From Bacteroidota bacterium (GTDB taxonomy: Bacteria; Bacteroidota; Rhodothermia; Rhodothermales; UBA10348), in contig JAQCDI010000005.1 in the NCBI GenBank assembly GCA_027620595.1, positions 1 to 24,776 of the forward strand: a DNA stretch of 24,776 nucleotides, read 5' to 3'. The position numbers and the translations under genes were made by a program. Positions 1 to 7,656 of the stretch are shown here, piece by piece; within the stretch, counting starts at the first letter, position 1, and each line of letters opens with the position of its first letter. The notes under the pieces were generated by a model. That model saw nothing but the letters and a program-made list of their open reading frames with translations, was not told the origin of the DNA and searched no databases.

Positions 1-1494
1 ATCCACGGCATCCGCATTGATCATGACGTCGAGCTTGACCAGATGGCTGATGCGATAGTCCATGTACTCGTAGTCCAGCGACGCGTATCCACGGCTGATG
101 CTCTTGAGCTTGTCGTAGAAGTCGAACACGATCTCTGCCAACGGCAGGTGGTACTCCAGGCTCACGCGCTCCTGATCGAGGTACTGTGTGTTGATGTAGA
201 CACCCCGTCGATCCTGGCACAACTGCATCAACCCGCCGATGTATTCTGTCGGAGTAATGATTTCGGCCTTGACGTACGGTTCGGAGATGGAGTCGATTTT
301 GCCGGCGTCCGGCATGTTGGAAGGGTTCTCGACGGTGATTTCCGTTCGGTCCGTCTTCAGCACCCGGTATTTCACGTTCGGAACCGTGGTGATGATGTCC
401 AGGCCGAACTCCCGATCCAAACGCTCCTGTACGATTTCCATGTGCAGGAGCCCAAGGAAGCCCACACGGAATCCGAATCCGAGCGCAGCGGATGTCTCCG
501 GCTCGAAAGACAAGGCCGCATCGTTGAGGCGAAGCTTTTCAAGCGATGTCCTCAGATCTTCGAAATCGTCGGCACTGGTAGGATAGACACCAGAGAAAAC
601 CATGGGCTTGGCTTCGCGGAATCCAGCGATCGGCGCGGAAGCAGGGTTCGCCTGTGTTGTCACCGTATCGCCAACCTGCGTCTCGGCAACATCCTTGATC
701 GATCCGATGATGTACCCGACTTCTCCCGCGGACAGCTGCTTGGTCGGCTCCATCTTCATTCGAAGCACCCCGATTTCCTCTGCATCAGCCATGGCACCCG
801 TGGCCATGAAGCGGATGCCCTCCCGGGCATTCAGGGTACCGTCGAAAACACGGGCGTAGACAATCGACCCCCGATAGGTATCGAACACGGAGTCGAAAAT
901 GAGCGCCGTCAAAGGCGCATTCGGGTCACCAGACGGCGCAGGAATGCGTGCGACAATCTTTTCCAGCAGCGCATGTACCCCTTCGCCGGTCTTGGCACTG
1001 ATGCGCAGGATGTCTTCAGCCGGCTCCCCGATCAGGTTCTCGATGCTCTGTGCTACGGCATCCGGATTGGCACCAGGCAGATCCACCTTATTGAGTACCG
1101 GGATGATTTCCAGATCGAGCTCCATGGCCAGCAGCAGGTTGGAGATGGTCTGGGCCTCGATTCCCTGGGCCGCATCCACAACCAGGATGGCCCCTTCACA
1201 CGCCTCAAGTGCACGGGAGACTTCGTACGTGAAGTCCACATGGCCTGGGGTGTCGATCAGGTTCAGCACGTATCGCTGCCCATCGTCGGCCGAGTAGCCC
1301 ATACGGATGGCGTGGCTCTTGATTGTGATGCCCCTCTCCCGTTCGAGATCCATGGAGTCGAGTACCTGTTCCTGCAACTCCCGCTTGGACAGCGTGCCGG
1401 TCAATTCCAGCAATCGGTCGGCCAACGTGCTTTTGCCGTGGTCGATGTGTGCAATGATGCAGAAGTTGCGGATGATCCGCTGGTCAGTGGCCAT
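1..1494 (-). CDS. lepA: Elongation factor 4 (LepA), 3' end missing
   Basis: Ribosome-associated translational GTPase that back-translocates or remodels stalled ribosomes. The reverse-strand frame runs from ATG 1494-1492 to the window edge, giving 498 residues of a family normally near 600, so the C-terminal domain is cut off. All G motifs are visible: AHIDHGKST at 15-23, RGIT at 54-57, DTPGH at 81-85 and NKVD at 135-138. The EF-G-like domains follow, including the conserved stretch GFRVGFLGLLHMEIVQERL. The N-terminus begins with MATDQRIIRNFCIIAHID, the usual LepA start with few residues before the P-loop. No Shine-Dalgarno is seen immediately upstream. It is divergent from the sigma-factor gene across a 385-bp gap. 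Identification is secure; only the 3' boundary is unknown. Confidence 0.97.
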   Translation of the reverse strand, partial: MATDQRIIRNFCIIAHIDHGKSTLADRLLELTGTLSKRELQEQVLDSMDLERERGITIKSHAIRMGYSADDGQRYVLNLIDTPGHVDFTYEVSRALEACEGAILVVDAAQGIEAQTISNLLLAMELDLEIIPVLNKVDLPGANPDAVAQSIENLIGEPAEDILRISAKTGEGVHALLEKIVARIPAPSGDPNAPLTALIFDSVFDTYRGSIVYARVFDGTLNAREGIRFMATGAMADAEEIGVLRMKMEPTKQLSAGEVGYIIGSIKDVAETQVGDTVTTQANPASAPIAGFREAKPMVFSGVYPTSADDFEDLRTSLEKLRLNDAALSFEPETSAALGFGFRVGFLGLLHMEIVQERLDREFGLDIITTVPNVKYRVLKTDRTEITVENPSNMPDAGKIDSISEPYVKAEIITPTEYIGGLMQLCQDRRGVYINTQYLDQERVSLEYHLPLAEIVFDFYDKLKSISRGYASLDYEYMDYRISHLVKLDVMINADAVD

Positions 1495-1879
1495 GCGTGC
1501 TGTGCAGTGAAAGTCTCCCGGTGGCGAGGTTCAAGGTCGGGCTATAATCATGAGGGTCAGATGCGGTTCCTTCAAGGCTTGCCCTGCGAACACGGTTCAA
1601 CTCATTATTTGCACATCCCTATCTTATGTCATCCGAACCGAGTTCCGGCATCTCCGTAGGATGCACCTCAAGTAAAACTTGAAGGCCAAGGTGCCGAATC
1701 AGCGAAAAAAATTTCTTCCTTCCTTCTTGATCCGGCCGCCCAATCAGATGTTGACGCTCCCTATTGCATTGCGCTACTTGCTCATACCCGCCCTTGCTAC
1801 AGTATAACATTACATATGGGGCCAATTTGGGTAGTGGGCCGGATTTCTGTGTACTACCATTGACCGAGGCGATCTGAAC
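1495..1879. other. 385-bp divergent intergenic region, lepA / ECF sigma
   Basis: No convincing gene is present. The region must carry the promoters of lepA (reverse) and of the sigma-factor gene (forward). Visible elements are a candidate forward promoter near 1778-1808, a homopurine run followed by a pyrimidine stretch near 1704-1728, and a weak imperfect hairpin near 1669-1691 without a T-run. A reverse open frame covers 1619-1921, but it runs into the sigma-factor gene and its product resembles no family I know. Confidence 0.5.
1778..1808 (+). promoter_or_regulatory. Candidate promoter for the ECF sigma operon
   Basis: TTGCTC at 1778-1783 and TATAAC at 1803-1808 are separated by 19 bases, slightly longer than the usual 16-18. 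The implied transcription start lies about 65 bases before the sigma-factor ATG. The -10 match is good and the spacing is poor, so this is tentative. Confidence 0.27.
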
Positions 1880-2461
1880 ATGCGTTCCATCCCGGACGAG
1901 CAGTTCCTTCGCTGGAGTCACGGTCTTTTACGTTCTGACGCGACGTCCTACGCGGAGCTCTTCGATGCGAGTTACGATGCGCTGCATCGCTACGCCTTGT
2001 ATATCATGCACGATGATGCCGCCGCGTCGGATATCCTGCAGGATGTGTACCTGAAGTTGTGGCAGGTGCGCGAAACCATAGATCCTGAACGTTCCCTGAG
2101 AGCGTTGATGTATCAAATGGTGCGCAACTACGCACTCAACCATGAACGGCAGAGGAAGCGGCATGCCGCGGAAGCCATCGAGGCGGACCACCCTTCTGTC
2201 GGCTTTGACAGTGTGAATGACGATGAGCTGGATGCTGCAGTGCTCAAAGAGCGCTTGCAGATCTGGATCGACGAAATGCCGGAGCGGAGACGTGAGGCAT
2301 TCATGTTGAGCCGGTTCGAAGGCTTGAGCCATGATGAGATTGCTTCCCTCATGGACCTTGCGCCCAAAACCGTCAACAACCACATCGTCCTGGCCCTGCA
2401 GCATATCCGGAAGAAACTGGATGCGTTCAGGGACACGGAATCCTACAGGTCCAATTCCTGA
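1880..2461 (+). CDS. ECF (FecI-like) RNA polymerase sigma factor
   Basis: Alternative sigma-70 family factor of the extracytoplasmic-function group, predicted to direct RNA polymerase to the receptor gene downstream. The protein has 193 residues, the usual ECF length. Region 2 lies at about 25-95 and contains DILQDVYLKLW, the typical core-binding/-10 recognition helix. Region 4 lies at about 130-185, with the helix-turn-helix segment LSHDEIASLMDLAPKTVNNH. There is no region 1.1 or region 3, as expected for ECF factors. ATG 1880 has a GAGG about 11 bases upstream, one of the few plausible Shine-Dalgarno sequences in this window. The FecR-type anti-sigma gene follows 40 bases later. Activity is probably held in check by that protein until the outer-membrane receptor senses its ligand; this is inferred from the FecIR family. 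The regulon cannot be read from the sequence. Confidence 0.93.
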   Translation: MRSIPDEQFLRWSHGLLRSDATSYAELFDASYDALHRYALYIMHDDAAASDILQDVYLKLWQVRETIDPERSLRALMYQMVRNYALNHERQRKRHAAEAIEADHPSVGFDSVNDDELDAAVLKERLQIWIDEMPERRREAFMLSRFEGLSHDEIASLMDLAPKTVNNHIVLALQHIRKKLDAFRDTESYRSNS

Positions 2462-2501
2462 GATTCGCCGGAAGCTATCGCCCCGGCCCGGTTACCCAAC
2501 C

Positions 2502-3443
2502 GTGATAAACCACACCACATATCATTTGCCCGAAGAAGTCCTTGAAGGACTTGACGCTGCCGAGCGCCGTTCGCTCGCGGATGTTTGGACGCTTTGTGGT
2601 GAAGTGGCACCCGTGATTCCGCAGAGTGACAAGGAAGCATTGAGGGTCCTGATCCTTTCGCAGGCGGTGCAGCCCAAGGTTGGTGTCCAGGATCGCCCGA
2701 TCCTACGACCGATCCGCCCGACGGCACGCATACACCAGTTCCGTATGCAGATGGTGTCCGTTGCCGCTGCGCTGGTGGTGGGCGTCTCTGTCCTTTTCTC
2801 CGGCGGTGCCCAGTACCATGCCGCGCCTCACGGCGAGCGTTCGCTCGAAATCACCCTGGATGACGGATCCGTGGTTCAGTTGGCTGCCGGCTCCCGGCTC
2901 TCCATCCCGGATGGATTCGGAGTGGACCACCGTGCTGTTGTTCTCCACGGTGAGGCTTTCTTTGACGTGGCCAAAGCCAGTGCACCATTTACGGTTCGCA
3001 CCCCTGACTCTCGAACCACGGTATTGGGAACGTCCTTCAACGTACGCTCATGGCCCGGAGCCCTGCATACATTGACGGAAGTCATCGTTGCCTCGGGCCG
3101 TGTAGCAGTTGAATCGACCGAAGCCCGCACCATTGTGGAGCCTGGTCAGTCTGTTACTGTAACGAAGGATACCTTGCTGCCCGTGGATACGGACCCGCAG
3201 TCCCGCCTTGCCTGGCTTGAAGGTGGCTTCTCTTACGAGAACGAACTCATCGGCAACATCCTTGATGATGTGGAGCGTCGCTTTGACATCCGCGTCAAGG
3301 CCCCTGCGTCGATCCGTCTTCGTCCGATCACCATCCACCGCAACCAAGTCGATCAAGCGTCGGAGTTCCTCGGCGATATCGCTGCCACTGTGAGCGTCCG
3401 CTACCGGCCGACCGCCATCGGATTCGAATTATATCTGGACTGA
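2502..3443 (+). CDS. FecR-family anti-sigma factor
   Basis: Inner-membrane regulator that binds the ECF sigma factor through its cytoplasmic N-terminus and receives the periplasmic signal from a TonB-dependent receptor. From GTG 2502 the product has 313 residues. Residues 1-80 are cytoplasmic. A single membrane helix lies at about 82-101 (MVSVAAALVVGVSVLF). The FecR domain covers about 115-225 and shows LDDGSVVQLAAGSRL, GEAFFDVAK and VLGTSFNVR. A C-terminal secretin-like domain of the DUF4974 type covers about 245-313. The frame is open further upstream, but that part overlaps the sigma gene in another frame and has no FecR character, so GTG 2502, 40 bases after the sigma stop, is the best start; no clear ribosome site supports it. 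An intrinsic terminator follows directly, so the sigma/anti-sigma pair probably forms its own transcript. Confidence 0.92.
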   Translation: MINHTTYHLPEEVLEGLDAAERRSLADVWTLCGEVAPVIPQSDKEALRVLILSQAVQPKVGVQDRPILRPIRPTARIHQFRMQMVSVAAALVVGVSVLFSGGAQYHAAPHGERSLEITLDDGSVVQLAAGSRLSIPDGFGVDHRAVVLHGEAFFDVAKASAPFTVRTPDSRTTVLGTSFNVRSWPGALHTLTEVIVASGRVAVESTEARTIVEPGQSVTVTKDTLLPVDTDPQSRLAWLEGGFSYENELIGNILDDVERRFDIRVKAPASIRLRPITIHRNQVDQASEFLGDIAATVSVRYRPTAIGFELYLD

Positions 3444-3466
3444 GTCCCTTTTAGCAAATGATGGTC

Positions 3467-3500
3467 AAAAGCCGATGGTCAGGAACTGTCGGCTTTTTTT
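3467..3500 (+). terminator. Intrinsic terminator after fecR
   Basis: AAAAGCCGA (3467-3475) pairs with TCGGCTTTT (3489-3497) around a 13-base loop, and the T-run continues to 3500. It begins 24 bases after the fecR stop and separates the sigma/anti-sigma transcript from the receptor gene. Confidence 0.78.
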
Positions 3501-3539
3501 GTGCTTAGACCTCAGATACCCGGACCGTTTTCCTGGTGC

Positions 3540-3570
3540 TTGCCCGAGAATTGACTACCGGGTGTATATT
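3540..3570 (+). promoter_or_regulatory. Candidate promoter for the TonB-dependent receptor
   Basis: TTGCCC (3540-3545) and TATATT (3565-3570) are 19 bases apart, the same unusual spacing as the candidate upstream of the sigma gene. It falls between the fecR terminator and the receptor signal peptide. A receptor promoter read by the cognate ECF factor would be expected in this interval but may have a different consensus. Confidence 0.25.
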
Positions 3571-3631
3571 CAGCATTCGGAAAACGTTACCCGGCACCAG
3601 CTTACCGGTTTTTCCCTTCGGCACGATAACC

Positions 3632-6493
3632 TTGCTCCCATCCGCCTTCGACCGCGTCCTTAATCAAGGGATTGCCGTCTTCGGTCGGACCGCCCTGCTG
3701 GCGGTCGTGCTGCTGCTGTCTTCAAGTGTTCCTTCTGCCCACGCTCAGGATCGGACCTCCTCGGCGGAGCGGTACACCATGGCGTGGCGGGGGGTCCAGT
3801 TGGACGAGGCACTCCGTCAATTCAGGGAGGTAACCCGTCTTGACATCTCTTGGGACCCGCTCCTTACGGAAGGAAAGCGCGCCTTCTGCGTTGCAGAGCA
3901 GCAAACAGCCGAGAATATCCTTGTTTGCTTGCTGCAGGGAACCGGGCTGGACTTCATCCGACGTTCCAGCGGTCTGTACGTCCTGTCGGTAGCAACGGAA
4001 GGTCCCGGACTCTATGGAAACCTTCGCGGCATCGTGCTTGACGGCGAAACCGAACAGCCACTTTCCCACGCCCACGTATTGATTGCCGAGGCTGGCCGCA
4101 ACAGCATTGCCAACCTGGATGGACTGTTCATTTTTCCCCGACTGCTGGCTGGCGAATACCGCGTCCGCGTCAGTCATCTGGGATACCGGACCCAGGAGAA
4201 ATCCGTAACCATAGCCGCGGGAACCAGCGAGAGCGTCGAAATCATTCTTCAGGCAGGCGAGCCCCTGCTGATTTCCCAGATTGTCGTGGATGGGATCGGC
4301 ATGATGCCGTCTTCCACCCTGCTGGGAGCGCCTCAAGCTGCCATGGAGGACGTGATCAACGAACTGGAGGCTGGAACGCAGGGCCTTATCCGCAGCCTGG
4401 ACGCCTTGCCGGGAGTACGTGTCAACGACGCTACGGCAGACGTTCATATCCAGGGCGGTGAGGCCGGCGAACACCAGTTCCGGCTCGACGGTGCTCCCGT
4501 TTTTCTTCCCTTGAATGTGGCATCTTTCATCGGTCCGTTCAGCCCGTTTGCCTTGGGCAAGATCACGGTGAACAAGGCCGGTTTCGGAGCGCCTCTCGGA
4601 TCCCAGATCTCAGGGGTCATTGCCGCCGAACATGATCTTCGCGCGCCGTCCAATCCGGTCTCGACCAACGGATCCAACAGTCAGTACACCGTCCAGGTCG
4701 ATCCCCTGTCGACCAATGCGCGCCACACCGGGTTCTGGATTCGACCGTCGGGCGTACGGATCACGACTCTGGGAGCGGCACGCATCGGGACCTGGAGACT
4801 ACTCGCACCGCCCAGTCTGGCCCGGTTGATGGACGACTGGAATGTGATCGATACTTTCCTTTTGTCCGCATTTGCCGAGCAGAATACGCCGTTTGCCAAC
4901 CTGCCCTCATCCGGAGAGCCGACCATCCAGTTTACCGATCTGCACGCGGCAACAAAGATCCAGAACGGTCTGCAAACGATAACTGCCTCCTCGTACTGGG
5001 GCCGGTCCAGTCTTGGCAACAGTCTGGCCGATATCAATCTTCTGGAAGACTCGCCTTCCGACGTCGTACGCAACCGTTTCCGGGATCTCTACTCCTGGCA
5101 GAATGGGGTTACCCAATTCAGGGTTTCCGACGTGCGTTCGGCCCGCGTGCTCACCTCGTGGGGCGCCAGAGGTTCGTTCTATCAATTGCGACACGACTTC
5201 GATGCCAGGGACGCCGCCACCGCCGCGTCCACCGAGGATGACGGCAATCGTGTCACGGAAATGGCCGTGGATGGTACGTGGAGCTACTTCCCTGCCAACG
5301 CGCACGAGATTGAACTGGGTGGAGAATTGGTGGTCACGGCGAGCCGGTTCACTGTAGCCGGAACCCAGCAGATTCCTCTTATCCATGAATCCGCAGGTTG
5401 GCGTATCGGCACCTACGTGCAGGATCGTTTCCGGATCGGGGATCACGCCGCCATCGAGGCCGGATCCCGCTTCACGTGGTTGCACGCCAGAACGTCGCTG
5501 TACGCTGAACCCCGCCTATCCGCCCGTTTCGATTGGACGGACACGCCGGTGGGCGGATTTTCCCTGTATGCGGGGACGGGGCTCTACAGGCAGTTCGTTT
5601 CCCAGTTCGACATCAGCAGCCGAAGCCCACGGACCTTTGTCTCGTCCACCCGTTTCTGGATGAGCAATGACCACTCCGTTACGCCACCGAAGGCGGCCCA
5701 TGCGGCAGTGGAAATGCTCATCCTGCCGAACAACAGATGGACGCTCACGCTGGAGTCCTTCTACAAGAAGCAGTACCACATCCTGTCGGTGGACTATGCC
5801 GCGGAAACGGAATCCGACAGGGACCTGGACCAGGATGACTTCCTTAGTCCCACCAAGGGGTACTCCTACGGCTTTTCCGGGAGCTTGAAGCGACGGATCG
5901 GTCCGGGAAATGTCCGCATTCGGATGGATCACACCCAGACACGGCGCCGCATCCGCAACATGTTCGATGACGAGTGGCTGTCTGTTCCGTGGAATGAACC
6001 CCTTCGCCTTGAACTTTCCGCCGATCTCTCCCCCATACCGAGATCTGTACTTTTGGCCCGTTGGCGAAGCGTTTGGGGACGCGAGTGGGGATTCCGTAAG
6101 GCCTACTATGACTTCCTCAGCGCCAATCTGAACGACGTCGGCTCGCTTCTGGACCAGATGCGGGCAAACGGGGTTTCTGCTGATGCCATCCGTCGGGTGG
6201 AACGTCAGATCTCCAATTACGACCTGACCAATCCAACATCCCACCAACTGCCCGCCATCCACCAACTGGACCTCAGCGCCGCCTATTCCATGCGGCTTGG
6301 GGTTTACTCCCTCCAGTTACGGGCTGATCTCGTCAATGTGCTGGGCCGCAGGAATACGGCGGAGTGGCGCTTCCAGATGGATGAGGAGACCTACTTCGGC
6401 GGCGGCGGCCTCCCCTCTACCGGCCTGCTCGAACGCTCAGACCGACTGCTGCTTCCCCGGATCCTCTCCTTCGCGGCCCGTCTCACTTGGTAG
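3632..6493 (+). CDS. TonB-dependent outer-membrane receptor with STN signalling domain
   Basis: Outer-membrane transporter powered by TonB, with an N-terminal domain for signalling to FecR. From TTG 3632 the protein has 953 residues: signal peptide 1-38 ending AHA|QD, STN domain about 46-120, a carboxypeptidase-regulatory-like beta-sandwich about 128-208 (GIVLDGETEQPL, HVLIAEAG), plug about 233-338 (RSLDALPGVRVND, IQGGEAGEHQFRLDG), and a beta-barrel from about 340 to the terminal aromatic W. The frame is open back to GTG 3536, but that start would place 50 residues before the signal helix and lies upstream of the candidate promoter, so I prefer TTG 3632. Neither start has a Shine-Dalgarno. 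No SusD-like gene adjoins it, so polysaccharide uptake is not favoured; a siderophore, haem, vitamin or peptide is possible. The last 57 bases overlap the convergent lspA. Confidence 0.92.
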   Translation: MLPSAFDRVLNQGIAVFGRTALLAVVLLLSSSVPSAHAQDRTSSAERYTMAWRGVQLDEALRQFREVTRLDISWDPLLTEGKRAFCVAEQQTAENILVCLLQGTGLDFIRRSSGLYVLSVATEGPGLYGNLRGIVLDGETEQPLSHAHVLIAEAGRNSIANLDGLFIFPRLLAGEYRVRVSHLGYRTQEKSVTIAAGTSESVEIILQAGEPLLISQIVVDGIGMMPSSTLLGAPQAAMEDVINELEAGTQGLIRSLDALPGVRVNDATADVHIQGGEAGEHQFRLDGAPVFLPLNVASFIGPFSPFALGKITVNKAGFGAPLGSQISGVIAAEHDLRAPSNPVSTNGSNSQYTVQVDPLSTNARHTGFWIRPSGVRITTLGAARIGTWRLLAPPSLARLMDDWNVIDTFLLSAFAEQNTPFANLPSSGEPTIQFTDLHAATKIQNGLQTITASSYWGRSSLGNSLADINLLEDSPSDVVRNRFRDLYSWQNGVTQFRVSDVRSARVLTSWGARGSFYQLRHDFDARDAATAASTEDDGNRVTEMAVDGTWSYFPANAHEIELGGELVVTASRFTVAGTQQIPLIHESAGWRIGTYVQDRFRIGDHAAIEAGSRFTWLHARTSLYAEPRLSARFDWTDTPVGGFSLYAGTGLYRQFVSQFDISSRSPRTFVSSTRFWMSNDHSVTPPKAAHAAVEMLILPNNRWTLTLESFYKKQYHILSVDYAAETESDRDLDQDDFLSPTKGYSYGFSGSLKRRIGPGNVRIRMDHTQTRRRIRNMFDDEWLSVPWNEPLRLELSADLSPIPRSVLLARWRSVWGREWGFRKAYYDFLSANLNDVGSLLDQMRANGVSADAIRRVERQISNYDLTNPTSHQLPAIHQLDLSAAYSMRLGVYSLQLRADLVNVLGRRNTAEWRFQMDEETYFGGGGLPSTGLLERSDRLLLPRILSFAARLTW

Positions 6494-7108
6494 GGCTGAA
6501 GCAGCAGCGATTCCCTCTGACGTCAGCGGCTCCGTGCCCTTCTCCGACTGCGCCTCGATCAGCTCGTGGAATCGGCGCTGGAATGACAGGATCCCCACAA
6601 CGCCCAGCACGATGGCCATGTCTGCCACGTTCCAGATGGGAAACAGAGCCAGGTACTTCCCCCCCAGCAACGGCACCGCTTCCGGCACGATTCCCCTCCA
6701 GACGTTGAAGTGGATGAAGTCCACTACCTTGCCCAGGAAGAACGGGTCGTCGTACAGGATCTTGCCATAGAATACGCGGTCGATGATGTTGCCGAACGCT
6801 CCACCAAGGACCATGCTGAGGCTGATCCGGTACGGCCGGTATATCCCGCCCACCTTGAACAGGTACAGGACAATCAGAACCGTAGCGATCAGCGAAAAGA
6901 TCGTGATCAGCGCTGGCGGCCCGAACTCGATGCCGAAGGCCATACCCGGATTCTCGGTGAATGTCAGCTTGAGCCAGTCTCCAATCAGGTCGATGGACTG
7001 GCCGCGGTACATCGTTTGCAGCACGATGTACTTGCAAAGCTGATCAACTACGACCACGGACAGCATGATCGCCAGGGAGCGGGAAATCCAGTTGCGAGGT
7101 AGTTCCAT
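6437..7108 (-). CDS. lspA: Lipoprotein signal peptidase (signal peptidase II)
   Basis: Inner-membrane aspartyl protease that cleaves the signal peptide of prolipoproteins after diacylglyceryl modification of the lipobox cysteine. Four membrane segments are apparent in the 223-residue product. Conserved features are VVDQLCK (21-27), TENPGMAFG (51-59), GGAFGNIIDR (102-111), VVDFIHF with catalytic Asp130, and NVADMAI with catalytic Asp163. ATG 7108 was chosen because it places about ten residues before the first helix; the frame extends to ATG 7132 and GTG 7156, both possible. The tail after about residue 185 is acidic and polar, looks cytoplasmic, and is encoded opposite the 3' end of the receptor gene. 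It is the last gene of the ileS-dksA-lspA run. A substrate candidate in this window is the TesA-like lipoprotein. Confidence 0.95.
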   Translation of the reverse strand: MELPRNWISRSLAIMLSVVVVDQLCKYIVLQTMYRGQSIDLIGDWLKLTFTENPGMAFGIEFGPPALITIFSLIATVLIVLYLFKVGGIYRPYRISLSMVLGGAFGNIIDRVFYGKILYDDPFFLGKVVDFIHFNVWRGIVPEAVPLLGGKYLALFPIWNVADMAIVLGVVGILSFQRRFHELIEAQSEKGTEPLTSEGIAAASALPSETGREGEDPGKQQSV

Positions 7109-7207
7109 GGACGGAGAGTAGTCGGATCCCATACCTTGGATGAGGGCTTTGTACACAGCGACTTCGAGGCCGCTTGCGCTGGAATGCCCCCATGCCTGTG
7201 GGACGCC

Positions 7208-7618
7208 TTACTTCTGCTGGGCCAGCTTGGCTTCGATGGAGATCTCGGTATGGGGCACAGCCTCCAGGCGCTCTTTGGAAATGGCGTTGCCGGTAACCTT
7301 GCACACCCCGTACGTCCGGTTCTCGATACGGTCCAGCGCCCGGTCGAGGTAACCCACGTATTTCTGCTCACGAGCAATCATGAGATAGAGCTTCTCGCGC
7401 TCCATGGCATCCGTTCCGGCGTCTGCCATGTGGAAGCTGTAAGCGGTGTCGTTTTCGGCCTGTTCACGGGCGTCCACAAGGTGCGCGCGCATGCGCTCCA
7501 CATCCTCGGCTGCTTTGCGGCGCTTGTCCAGTATCAGCTCCTTGAAGTAATTGAGTTCGGCATCGGTGAAGGGAGAAACGATTGCCCCTTTCTTACCCGC
7601 TTTCTTTTTGTCAGCCAT
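7208..7618 (-). CDS. DksA/TraR-family RNA polymerase regulator, cysteine-depleted
   Basis: Member of the family that enters the RNA polymerase secondary channel and modulates transcription initiation, often with ppGpp. The 136-residue protein has a Lys-rich N-terminus, a long coiled coil (about 20-100) with acidic residues near its tip (MADAGTDAMERE, about 64-75), and the C-terminal globular motif YGVCKVTGNAISKERLEAVP (103-122). In the classical zinc finger four cysteines bind metal; here the positions read Cys106, Thr109, Ser127 and Ala130, so zinc binding is not expected. This form is, to my knowledge, usual in Bacteroidota. It lies 38 bases after ileS and before lspA. ATG 7618 opens with MADKKKAGKK and has no Shine-Dalgarno. 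The physiological target is unknown. Confidence 0.9.
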   Translation of the reverse strand: MADKKKAGKKGAIVSPFTDAELNYFKELILDKRRKAAEDVERMRAHLVDAREQAENDTAYSFHMADAGTDAMEREKLYLMIAREQKYVGYLDRALDRIENRTYGVCKVTGNAISKERLEAVPHTEISIEAKLAQQK

Positions 7619-7656
7619 AATGGTTCACACGGTTTTTCGGTGCGGACCCAGCCAGC

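Noticed and set aside
1543..1548. Perfect TATAAT on the plus strand
   Set aside because: No -35 element at 16-19 bases and over 300 bases from the next plus-strand start; could still be a chance match.
43..1659. Long plus-strand open frame opposite lepA
   Set aside because: It is antisense to an unmistakable LepA with all G motifs; the product has no family features and reflects GC-rich codon bias.
1619..1921. Possible 100-residue reverse gene between lepA and the sigma factor
   Set aside because: It overlaps the sigma-gene start, has no ribosome site and no recognisable family; most of it is promoter DNA.
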